A DNA stretch of 64,000 nucleotides from Actinomycetota bacterium (lineage in GTDB: Bacteria; Actinomycetota; Actinomycetes; Propionibacteriales; Propionibacteriaceae): the NCBI GenBank assembly GCA_020161755.1, contig JAIUOS010000010.1:56780-120779 (forward strand), written 5' to 3'. Positions 1 to 7,240 of this stretch are shown piece by piece. Under the pieces are notes generated by a model. That model was given only the letters and a program-made list of their open reading frames with translations. It was not told where the DNA came from and did not search any database. Within the stretch, counting starts at the first letter, position 1; each line of letters begins with the position of its first letter. Made by a program: the position numbers and the translations under genes.

Positions 1-24
1 CGTCCCACGACGCACCACCCCGGC

Positions 25-49
25 CGGAAGGGGGACAGCCCCCTTTCCG
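25..49. repeat. Degenerate class A REP palindrome
   Basis: Imperfect palindrome with arms CGGAAGGGGG and CCCCCTTTCCG around ACAG. It resembles a decayed copy of the class A REP seen intact at seven other positions in the window. It lies 22 bp past the stop codon of pdxH, the same gene-end placement as several other copies. Confidence 0.55.
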
Positions 50-71
50 TTCAACCGGCCGCCCCCCGACG

Positions 72-704
72 CTAGGGAGCCAGTCGCTCCTTGACCCACT
101 TCCCGCCGTCGAGGCGGAAGCGGACGCGGTCGTGCAGGCGACTCCGGCGTCCCTGCCAGAACTCCCAGGTGTCGGGGACGACGCGGAAGCCGCCCCAGTG
201 GTCCGGGCGCGGCGGGTTGAGCCCGAACTGCGCGGACGCCTTCGCGGCGTTGGCCACCAGCACGCCACGGTTGGGGATCACCTCGCTCTGCGGGGACGCC
301 CAGGCGCCCAGGCGGGAGTCGAGCGGGCGGGTGACGAAGTAGGCGTCCGACTCCTCGGCGGAGGTGCGCTCCACGCGTCCCTCGATGCGGATCACGCGCT
401 CGAGCTCGGGCCAGTGGAACTGGAGCGCCGCCACCGGGTGCGCGGTGAGCTCGCGTCCCTTGCGGCTGTCGTAGTTGGTGAACAGCACCAGCCCGCGCTC
501 GTCGGCGGACTTCAGCAGCACCACCCGGGTGGACGGACGCCCGTCCGCGCCCACGGTGGCCAGGGTCATCGCGGTCGGCTCGGGCACCTTCGCGGCGGTC
601 GCGTCGGCGAGCCAACGCTGGAACAGGGCCAGCGGCGCGCCCCCGGCGTCCGCCTCGTCGAGGCTGCCGCGTTCGTAGCTCTTGCGCACGTCCGAGAGGT
701 CCAC
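72..704 (-). CDS. pdxH: Pyridoxamine 5'-phosphate oxidase
   Basis: FMN enzyme that oxidises pyridoxine or pyridoxamine 5'-phosphate to pyridoxal 5'-phosphate, the last step of vitamin B6 salvage; cytosolic dimer. The 210 residues match the usual family length. Visible family blocks are the N-terminal [13 protein letters not shown], the FMN-binding stretch around [19 protein letters not shown] (about residues 60-80), SRKGREL, and the C-terminal [14 protein letters not shown] followed by a short W-x-x-x-RLAP end that is diagnostic of PdxH rather than generic flavin reductases. It stands alone; the next gene on the same strand is separated from it by a class B repeat array. Its 3' end abuts a degenerate REP. 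Confidence 0.95.
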   Translation of the reverse strand: MDLSDVRKSYERGSLDEADAGGAPLALFQRWLADATAAKVPEPTAMTLATVGADGRPSTRVVLLKSADERGLVLFTNYDSRKGRELTAHPVAALQFHWPELERVIRIEGRVERTSAEESDAYFVTRPLDSRLGAWASPQSEVIPNRGVLVANAAKASAQFGLNPPRPDHWGGFRVVPDTWEFWQGRRSRLHDRVRFRLDGGKWVKERLAP

Positions 705-741
705 GGACGCAGCTTAGGCGCGCCCGCCCCGGCCGGCGGAG

Positions 742-883
742 ATCCGTCCCCATCTCGGTCCGGGACCGAATCAGGAACCGTCCCCGATTCCGTCCGGGAC
801 CGGATTGGGGACGGTTCCGAACTCGGTCCGGGACCGGATTGGGGACGGTTCCGAACTCGGTCCGGGACCGGATTGGGGACGGA
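742..883. repeat. Class B REP tandem array (34 bp period)
   Basis: Between pdxH and the SDR gene. Copies of the core CGGTCCGGGACCG alternate with GGGGACGGTTCC or its complement. Two identical 34 bp units start at 807 and 841 and a third is cut off at 883; the first part (742-806) holds copies in the opposite orientation. The array fills most of the gap and ends 15 bp before the SDR stop. The core is itself palindromic, so each unit can fold. Confidence 0.85.
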
Positions 884-897
884 CCTTCAGAGCCAAC

Positions 898-1710
898 TCA
901 GCGCTGGAGCAGGCCCGCCATCTGGTCGGCGATCATCGTCATCGCGCGCTCGGGGAGCAGGCGGGTGAACAGATCCATCATCCGCGCGTCACGGCCGACG
1001 AGCACCCGGTAGGCGCCCTTCTCCATGCCCGCGATGATGATGTCCGCGGCCTCCTTCGGCGGCAGCACCTTCTGGTTGGCCGCGTTCTCGTTCGCCCCGG
1101 CCACGGCGGGCGCGTGGACGCCGCTGTTCTCGGTGATGCTCGTCGCCACCGCCCCCGGGAACACCACCGTCACCCGCACCGGGGTGCCGCGCAGCTCGGC
1201 GTGCAGCCCCTCGGTGAGCAGCTTCACCGCCGCCTTGGACGCGCCGTAGACCGTCTGGCCGGGCACCGGGATGAACTCCCCCATGCTCGACACGTTCACC
1301 AGCGCGGCCTGCGGACGCTTCATCAGCTCGGGCAGGAACGCCCGCACCATGTGCACCACGCCCCAGAAGTTCACCATCAGCACCCGCTCGATGTCGGCCG
1401 ACTCAAGCTCGGAGAAGTGCACGAACTTCTGGATGATCCCGGCCACGTTCAGCAGCCCGTCCACCGACCCGTGCGCAGCCACGACCGCCGCCGGGAGCGC
1501 CGCCACCGCCTCGGCGTCCGTCACGTTCACCACGTGGGTGCTGAGCCGGTCGGCGTTGCGTCCGGCGAGCTCGGCCGTGCCGGTCAGCCGCTCGGCGCTC
1601 AGGTCGACCGCGGCCACCCGGCCGCCGCGCTCCAGCAGCCCCAGGACCACCTCACGCCCGATGCCGCTGCCACCCCCGGTGACCACGAACACCTTTCCCG
1701 CAACCTGCAT
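898..1710 (-). CDS. Short-chain dehydrogenase/reductase (classical SDR)
   Basis: NAD(P)-dependent oxidoreductase of 270 residues. The Rossmann glycine motif TGGGSGIG lies at about residues 11-18, the NNAG-equivalent is NVAG, the catalytic Ser sits in NVSSMGE, and the catalytic pair is YGASK. The longer C-terminal part (about 190-270) with PGAVATSITENSG resembles actinobacterial lipid or steroid SDRs. It lies 39 bp downstream of the ketosteroid dehydrogenase-like gene on the same strand, so the two are probably one transcript under the divergent TetR regulator. The substrate cannot be read from sequence; steroid or acyl alcohol oxidation is an inference from the neighbour. Confidence 0.88.
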   Translation of the reverse strand: MQVAGKVFVVTGGGSGIGREVVLGLLERGGRVAAVDLSAERLTGTAELAGRNADRLSTHVVNVTDAEAVAALPAAVVAAHGSVDGLLNVAGIIQKFVHFSELESADIERVLMVNFWGVVHMVRAFLPELMKRPQAALVNVSSMGEFIPVPGQTVYGASKAAVKLLTEGLHAELRGTPVRVTVVFPGAVATSITENSGVHAPAVAGANENAANQKVLPPKEAADIIIAGMEKGAYRVLVGRDARMMDLFTRLLPERAMTMIADQMAGLLQR

Positions 1711-1749
1711 TGTCGTTCCTCTCGTTCTGTTCTGGTCGTGAAGGGACGG

Positions 1750-3408
1750 TCAGTGGGTGGCCGCGTGCCGGGCCGCGAGGTGCCCGAACACGGCCGCCGG
1801 CCCGAGCGTCGAGCCCGGTCCGGGGTAGGTGCGCCCCATCACCGAGGCCGAGTTGTTGCCGGCCGCGTACAGGCCGTCGATCACCGTCCCGTCGTCGCGC
1901 AGGACGCGTGCGCAGGCGTCGGTGACCAGCCCGCCTTTGGTGCCGAGGTCGCCGGGCACCACCTGGACCGCGGTGAACGGCCCCTTCTCCAACGGTCCGA
2001 GGTTCGGGTTCGGCCGCACCAGCGGATCGCCGTAGTAGCGGTCGTAGGCGGAGTTGCCGCGTCCGAAGTCGGCGTCCACCCCCGAACGGCAGAAGCCGTT
2101 GAAGCGCTCGACCGTCCGTGCGAGCCGGCGCGCGTCGACGCCGATGCGCACCGCCAAGTCGGCCAGCGTCGGCGCCTTCACCAGCACGCCGGCCTCGGTC
2201 ATCGCCTTCACGGCCCGGGGGTCCAGCGCGTAGGAGCGCAGGTAACGGCGCGCGTGCCGGGCGTCGGTGATCATCCAGCAGGTGCCGGGGACGGTCTCGG
2301 CGCGCGCCAGCATGTGGTGGCCCAGGTCGACGTAGGACTCCGACTCGTTCGCGAACCGTTCGCCGCCCGCGTCGACGATGAGCGAGAACGGCATCGACCG
2401 CTCGCTCACCATGAACGCGGCCGAACCGCCCGGCGACACCGCCGGCACCGACCCGCCCCACCAGGCGTCGTCCATCAGGTCGACCGCCGCGCCGATGCCC
2501 TGCGCGACCTCGATCGCGGTACCCAGGTTGCCCCGCGAGCCGGACGACGCCGTGCCGTCCACGCCCTGGTAGCGCTCGCGCCACTCGGCGTTGTGGTCGA
2601 AACCGCCGCCGCCGAGCACCACGCCGCGGGTCGCCCGGATGCGTCGGGTCAGGCCTCCCGTGGTGGTGCGGACGCCGGCCACGCGGCCGTCCTCGACGAT
2701 CAGCTCCTCGACCGGGGACGAGAGCCGCACCTGCACCCCCAGCCGCAGCGCGACGTCCAGCAGGGACGCGGTCACCGCGGCCCCCATGCCCACGCACTGC
2801 TGGCGACGGGCGAGGGTGCCGAGCACCCGGAACACCACCTGCGCGCCGCGGACCAGCCCGGACGGTGTCGACCACGCGCGGGACAGCAGCCAGAAGTCGT
2901 CGGTCTTCACCGGCGCCGGCACCCCGTCCTGCCCGCGCGAGGTCTGCCACCACTCGCCGATCCGGTGCACGTCGAACGGCTCGACCTCTACCGCGCGGCC
3001 GATCTTGCCGCCGGGGAGCTCGGGGTAGTAGTCGGGGTAGTCGGTCGCCCGCGCGAACCGGACGCCGTGGCGCTCGGCCAGGTCGACGAACCCGGCGACG
3101 CCGTCGACGAACGCCTCCTTGCGTTCGCGTGACGCCGCCGGGCCGGCCTCCCCCACGGTCGCTTCCAGGTAGTCCAGCGCCTCTTCGCGGGAGTCGCCCA
3201 CCCCGTCGCGCTGCATCAGGGCGTTGTTCGGCAGCCACAGGCCGCCGCCGGACATCGCGCTACTGCCGCCCCAACGGTCGGTGCTCTCCAGCACCAGGAC
3301 CGACAGCCCCGCGTCCGCCGCGGTGATGGCCGCCGAGAGCGCCGCCACGCCCGTGCCGGCGACCACCAGGTCGCGCTCCTCGTCCCAGTTCGCATTGGTG
3401 TCGTTCAT
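1750..3408 (-). CDS. FAD-dependent 3-ketosteroid delta-1-dehydrogenase-like flavoprotein
   Basis: 552-residue flavoprotein of the FAD_binding_2/KstD family, which introduces the C1-C2 double bond into 3-ketosteroids. The N-terminal dinucleotide fold VVAGTGVAALSAAITAADAG (from about residue 14) is followed by GGSSAMSGGGLWLPNN. The C-terminal block GLYAAGNNSASVMG plus YPGPGSTLGPA matches the KstD signature with its second flavin contact. The frame stays open far upstream, but the ATG at 3408 puts the Rossmann strand at the right distance and faces the TetR operator, so I chose it. It leads an apparent two-gene operon with the SDR. Related fumarate-reductase-like flavoproteins with other substrates remain possible. 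Confidence 0.82.
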   Translation of the reverse strand: MNDTNANWDEERDLVVAGTGVAALSAAITAADAGLSVLVLESTDRWGGSSAMSGGGLWLPNNALMQRDGVGDSREEALDYLEATVGEAGPAASRERKEAFVDGVAGFVDLAERHGVRFARATDYPDYYPELPGGKIGRAVEVEPFDVHRIGEWWQTSRGQDGVPAPVKTDDFWLLSRAWSTPSGLVRGAQVVFRVLGTLARRQQCVGMGAAVTASLLDVALRLGVQVRLSSPVEELIVEDGRVAGVRTTTGGLTRRIRATRGVVLGGGGFDHNAEWRERYQGVDGTASSGSRGNLGTAIEVAQGIGAAVDLMDDAWWGGSVPAVSPGGSAAFMVSERSMPFSLIVDAGGERFANESESYVDLGHHMLARAETVPGTCWMITDARHARRYLRSYALDPRAVKAMTEAGVLVKAPTLADLAVRIGVDARRLARTVERFNGFCRSGVDADFGRGNSAYDRYYGDPLVRPNPNLGPLEKGPFTAVQVVPGDLGTKGGLVTDACARVLRDDGTVIDGLYAAGNNSASVMGRTYPGPGSTLGPAAVFGHLAARHAATH

Positions 3409-3429
3409 GGTCGTCTCCGGTCCGTGAGC

Positions 3430-3451
3430 AACCGGACAACCCTGTCCGGTT
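3430..3451. promoter_or_regulatory. Palindromic TetR operator
   Basis: Perfect inverted repeat AACCGGACA-ACCC-TGTCCGGTT (9 bp arms, 4 bp spacer) in the 57 bp gap between the divergent KstD-like gene and the TetR gene. It overlaps where both promoters must lie, so a bound repressor would silence both directions. The link to the adjacent regulator is inferred from position. Confidence 0.8.
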
Positions 3452-3465
3452 CTAGACTTCCCAGC

Positions 3466-4029
3466 ATGCCGGGCACTGCCACACCACGCAATAGGGGGCC
3501 GGCCGCTGCCGCCGAGAACCGGGCGGCGATCCTCGTCGCGGCCCACGAGCTGTTCGCCAGGCAGGGCTACCAGGTACCGCTGAGCGCGATCGCGCGGGCG
3601 GCCGGAGTGGGCCAGGGCGTGCTGTACCGGCACTTCCCCGACCGGCTCGCGCTGGCCTGGGCGGTGTTCGCCGACAACTTCGCCGAGCTCGACCGCCTCG
3701 CCGCCACCACGCCCGGCCCGGAGTGCTTCGGGGTGCTGTGGCGCCGGCTGGTCGCGTACGTGGCCGCGTCCAACGCCTTCATCGAGGTCGTGGTCGAAAC
3801 CCGCAGCCGTCCGCCGGCCGACGTGGGCGAGGAGCGGCTCGAGCTCCTGATCGCCGAGCCGCTGGCCCGCGCGCAGGAGTCCGGGTTGGCGGACCCGGCG
3901 TGGACGCCGCGGGACGTGCTGCTGCTGCTCAACATGGTCTACGGGCTGGTGCTCGCCCACCCCGAGCCGGAGGAGGCGGCGGACGCGGTGCGCCGCGGCC
4001 TGGAGCTCATCGACCCCCGGCTGGTCTGA
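3466..4029 (+). CDS. TetR/AcrR family transcriptional regulator
   Basis: 187 residues from the ATG at 3466; a GTG at 3424 is in frame but would place the operator inside the gene, so the ATG is preferred. The N-terminal helix-turn-helix runs from ENRAAILVAAHELFARQGY through LSAIARAAGVGQGVLYRHFPDR (about residues 15-62). The C-terminal ligand domain is not family-specific. It is divergent from the KstD-like/SDR pair and carries a perfect palindrome in its upstream gap, so it probably represses that pair and itself. The inducer is unknown; a steroid or acyl-CoA is an inference. Its 3' end overlaps the convergent folP2-like gene by 23 bp. Confidence 0.9.
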   Translation: MPGTATPRNRGPAAAAENRAAILVAAHELFARQGYQVPLSAIARAAGVGQGVLYRHFPDRLALAWAVFADNFAELDRLAATTPGPECFGVLWRRLVAYVAASNAFIEVVVETRSRPPADVGEERLELLIAEPLARAQESGLADPAWTPRDVLLLLNMVYGLVLAHPEPEEAADAVRRGLELIDPRLV

Positions 4030-4960
4030 ACCGAGCGCGAGCACGCCCCGGCTCGCCACGGACGGACAGCACCGGCGGACGGTCCCCGCGGATGGACGCC
4101 ACCATGTCGGCGACCTGGCGGGTGGCGGCGACGTCGTGGGCGCGGAACACCGTCGTGCCCAGCCAGCCGGCGATCGCGGTCGCGGCGAGGGTGCCGAACA
4201 GCCGGTCGTCGACGGCCAGGTCGAGGGTCTCGCCCACGAAGTCCTTGCGGCTGAGCGCCTGGAGCACCGGGTACCCCAGCCCGGCCACCGCGCCGGTCGC
4301 GCGCAGCACTCGCAAGGAGTGCCGGGTGGTCTTGCCGAAGTCCAGGGTCGGGTCGACCAGGACGCGCTCGGCGGGCACCCCGGCCGCCACCGCCCGGGCG
4401 GCGCCGGCGGCCAGCGTCGCCAGCACGTCGCGGACCACGTCGTCGGCGTCGGTGCCGTAGCTGATGTCGACCGGATCGGTGCGCGGCGGCAGCCCACCGG
4501 TGTGGGAGACCACGTAGCCAGCCCCCAGTTCGGCAGCCACGAACACCAGTTCGGGGTCGGCGCCCGCCCAGGTGTCGTTGATCAGGTCGACCCGGGCGTC
4601 CGCGCAGGCCGAGGCCACCTCGGCCCGCCAGGTGTCGAGGCTGAGCAGCACGTCCGGGTGCCGCTCGCGGACGGCCAGCAGGAAGGGTCGGACGCGCTCG
4701 ATCTCAGCGGCCGCGTCCACCACCTCGCCCTGCTGCCCGGCGCGCACGCCGCCCACGTCGATCAGGTCGGCGCCCTCGGCGAGCAGCCGGTCGACCGCCT
4801 CCAGCCCCGGCCCCAGGTCGGTGTAGCGGGCGGCGGCGTAGAACGAGTCGGGCGTGCGGTTCACGATGCCCATCACCGCCGGGCGGGACGCGTCGAAGCG
4901 GCGTCCGCGCAGGACGAGTGCGGCGGCGGAGATCGGCGGGCTCGGCCAGGTGTCGGTCAT
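4007..4960 (-). CDS. Dihydropteroate synthase paralogue, FolP2 type
   Basis: TIM-barrel protein of 317 residues with the DHPS opening MGIVNRTPDSFY, LSLDTWRAEVA, LINDTWAG and VDPTLDFGKT. The pABA/pterin loop that normally reads DIGGESTRPG is here DVGGVRAGQQG, as in the mycobacterial FolP2 proteins, a group reported to lack dihydropteroate synthase activity. It is therefore better called a FolP2-like paralogue than FolP. A GTG at 4969 is a possible alternative start; the ATG at 4960 is preferred. It is a single gene, convergent with tetR (23 bp overlap), with no folate genes next to it. The true reaction is unknown. Confidence 0.85.
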   Translation of the reverse strand: MTDTWPSPPISAAALVLRGRRFDASRPAVMGIVNRTPDSFYAAARYTDLGPGLEAVDRLLAEGADLIDVGGVRAGQQGEVVDAAAEIERVRPFLLAVRERHPDVLLSLDTWRAEVASACADARVDLINDTWAGADPELVFVAAELGAGYVVSHTGGLPPRTDPVDISYGTDADDVVRDVLATLAAGAARAVAAGVPAERVLVDPTLDFGKTTRHSLRVLRATGAVAGLGYPVLQALSRKDFVGETLDLAVDDRLFGTLAATAIAGWLGTTVFRAHDVAATRQVADMVASIRGDRPPVLSVRGEPGRARARFRPAGGR

Positions 4961-5142
4961 GGCCCCCACTGTGCCTCACGGTGCGTCCCGACCGACGCAT
5001 CTGCAGCCGCAACGCCGCGCGGTGCGCGATTCCGGGCTGTCGGCGGCCGCTGGGTGCAGAATCGTCGGCCCGCCCTCGCAGCGCCCCTACCGCGACACGG
5101 CTCCGGCGGCCAGAATCGGGGTGGACGAGCGGAGGAGGACCG

Positions 5143-6570
5143 ATGAACCACGCGGTGGTGCCCACCGGCGGTGCCGGGTTCGGTTCGGTGCGTGACACAC
5201 CGCCGAGCCGTGCCGAACGGTTCGCGCTCGGCACGGCGCTCCGGGCGCAGGTCCCCTACGAGGAACTCGGCGAGTGGGCGGCGTCCCCGGCGCGCTTCGA
5301 CCCGATCGCGCTGATCGCGATGAGCCACGTCGGCCGGGTGCCCGACCTGGTCGCGATCCGCGTCGCCCGGATGGCGACCACCCCGTACGGCTTCCTGCGC
5401 GGGTCGGCGGTGGTGATGGCCGCCGACGTGGCGTCCCTGCCGTCCACCGGCATCCACCCGGTGATCTGCGGGGACGCGCACCTGGGCAACTTCGGCTTCT
5501 ACCGCTCGCCCGAGGGCGCCCAGGTGATCGACCTGAACGACTTCGACGAGGCCCATCCCGGCGCCTGGGAGTGGGACCTGCGGCGGCTGGTGGCCAGCGT
5601 CTGGGTGGCCGGACGCGAGAACGGCTACAGCGAGGACGCCTGCGCGGCGTCCGTCCACTCGTGCGTGGTGGAGTACGCGGCCGAGGTCGGCCAGTTGGCG
5701 TCCGAGCCGCTGATGGCGCGCTCGTACAACCGGCTGGAGGTGTCCCGGCTCAAGAAGTCGGTGGCCGACAAGACCCTGCGCCACGAGATCAAGCGGGCCG
5801 CCGATAGCGCCCGTAAACGCACCAGCGACCGGGTGCTGCCCAAGCTGACCGCGGAGGTCGACGGCCACCGCCACATCCTCGCCGAGCCGCCGATCACCAC
5901 GTCCGTGGACGCGGGGGAGGCCGCGGCCATCGGCGCCGGGCTGGACGACTACCTGGGCACGCTCGCGCCGCACTGGCGCCGGGTGGTGGCCGGCTACACC
6001 CTCGAGGACGTCGCACACCGGGTGGTCGGCGTCGGCTCGGTGGGGCTGCGGGCCTACGTGGTGCTGCTGGTCGGCTCCACCCCGGACGACGTGCTGTTCC
6101 TCCAGCTGAAGGAGGCCCGGCGTTCGGTGCTGGCCCGGTTCGTGCACGGCGAGGACGCCTGGCACGCCCACCAGGGCCAGCGGGTCGTGGAGTACCAGCA
6201 GGCGTTGCAGACGGTCAGCGACCCGCTGCTGGGCTGGACGACGATCGAGGGCCGCGAGTACTACGTGCGGCAGTTCCGGAACATGAAGGGGACGGTGCCG
6301 CTCAACGCCATCCGGGAGGAGGCACTGAGCGACTACGCGGGCATCGTCGGCCGGCTGCTGGCCAAAGGGCACGCACGGACGTCGGGGGCGTCCATGATCG
6401 CCGGCTACCTCGGCGACGGCGACGCGGCCGGGGACGCCTTCGCCCGGTTCGCGCGACTCTACGCCGACCAGACCGAGGCCGACTGGGCGGCCCTCGTCGC
6501 CGCGGCGAAGGCCGGACGGCTGCCGCTGGCGTCCGACCCGTACATGGCCTCGGCGTTCCGCCCGGGGTAG
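5143..6570 (+). CDS. DUF2252 family protein
   Basis: 475 residues from an ATG preceded by GGAGGAGGAC. The family blocks are clear: PYGFLRGSAVVMAADVA, CGDAHLGNFGFY, DLNDFDEAHPGAWEWDLRRL in the first half, and YYVRQFRNMKG later. The GDAHLGNFG / DFDE arrangement looks like the catalytic and metal-binding segments of kinase-fold aminoglycoside phosphotransferase-like proteins, so a small-molecule kinase role is plausible but unproven for the family. It is monocistronic, divergent from the folP2-like gene with a 182 bp gap. Confidence 0.85.
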   Translation: MNHAVVPTGGAGFGSVRDTPPSRAERFALGTALRAQVPYEELGEWAASPARFDPIALIAMSHVGRVPDLVAIRVARMATTPYGFLRGSAVVMAADVASLPSTGIHPVICGDAHLGNFGFYRSPEGAQVIDLNDFDEAHPGAWEWDLRRLVASVWVAGRENGYSEDACAASVHSCVVEYAAEVGQLASEPLMARSYNRLEVSRLKKSVADKTLRHEIKRAADSARKRTSDRVLPKLTAEVDGHRHILAEPPITTSVDAGEAAAIGAGLDDYLGTLAPHWRRVVAGYTLEDVAHRVVGVGSVGLRAYVVLLVGSTPDDVLFLQLKEARRSVLARFVHGEDAWHAHQGQRVVEYQQALQTVSDPLLGWTTIEGREYYVRQFRNMKGTVPLNAIREEALSDYAGIVGRLLAKGHARTSGASMIAGYLGDGDAAGDAFARFARLYADQTEADWAALVAAAKAGRLPLASDPYMASAFRPG

Positions 6571-6694
6571 ACGGCCGCGCCCCGCGTCCGGGATTCTCAG
6601 CGAACCTTCAGCCCGTAACCGCCCCCGGGGGCCGTTGCGGGCGGGTCGGCGTCGGTACCTTGTGTGCCGCTCAACCTGACTATTCCGAGGGGAA

Positions 6695-7075
6695 ATGATG
6701 AATACGGACAACTCTGCTGCGGCCGCTGCCGCATCGGTGCCGGGAACGATCTTCGGCCTGGTGATCGCGGTCCTGGCGATCGTGGCGCTGTGGAAGATCT
6801 TCCAGAAGGCCGGCGAGCCCGGCTGGGCGGCGGTCATCCCGCTCTACAACACCTACACCGCCTTCAAGATCGCCGGCCTCAACCCGTGGCTGTTCCTGCT
6901 GCTGCTGATCCCGGTGGTGAACATCGTGATGCTGATCATCTGGGCGCTCAAGCTCGGCGCCACGTTCGGCAAGAGCGGCGTCTGGTCGTTCTTCCTGCTG
7001 GTGGTCTTCTCGGTCATCGGCTACCTGATCCTCGGCTTCGGCAGCGCGACCTACCGCAAGCCCGCCGTGGCCTGA
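6695..7075 (+). CDS. Small integral membrane protein, DUF5684-like
   Basis: 126 residues with an Ala-rich N-terminus and three to four predicted membrane helices (about 18-35, 60-85, 90-115). The conserved loop KIFQKAGEPGWAAVIPLYNTY plus FKIAGLNPW is typical of the DUF5684 group of small bacterial membrane proteins. Start: tandem ATGs at 6695/6698 follow GAGGGGAA. Function unknown. A strong terminator lies 13 bp after the stop. Confidence 0.82.
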   Translation: MMNTDNSAAAAAASVPGTIFGLVIAVLAIVALWKIFQKAGEPGWAAVIPLYNTYTAFKIAGLNPWLFLLLLIPVVNIVMLIIWALKLGATFGKSGVWSFFLLVVFSVIGYLILGFGSATYRKPAVA

Positions 7076-7087
7076 TCCCCCCGACGC

Positions 7088-7121
7088 AGAAGCCGCCGTC
7101 CCGGAAGGGACGGCGGCTTCT
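7088..7121 (+). terminator. Rho-independent-type hairpin after the DUF5684-like gene
   Basis: Perfect 15 bp stem (AGAAGCCGCCGTCCC and its complement) with loop GGAA, just downstream of the membrane protein stop. It lacks a long T tract, as is common in actinobacteria. Confidence 0.85.
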
Positions 7122-7129
7122 GTGCACCT

Positions 7130-7238
7130 GGACCAAAAGGGGACTGTCCCCTTTTGGTCCGGTCAGGTGGACCGAAAGGGGACTGTCCCCTTTTGGTCCG
7201 GTCAGGTGGACCGAAAGGGGACTGTCCCCTTTTGGTCC
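7130..7238. repeat. Class A REP array, three units, 39 bp period
   Basis: Three 31 bp palindromes (7130-7160, 7169-7199, 7208-7238) separated by the octamer GGTCAGGT. Each has arms GGACCRAAAGGGGAC / GTCCCCTTTTGGTCC around a central T on this strand. All three point the same way. The array lies between convergent genes and its last linker contains the stop codon of pyc. Confidence 0.95.
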
Positions 7239-7240
7239 GG

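Noticed and set aside
7130..7238. CRISPR array
   Set aside because: Units are separated by an identical 8 bp linker, not by spacers.
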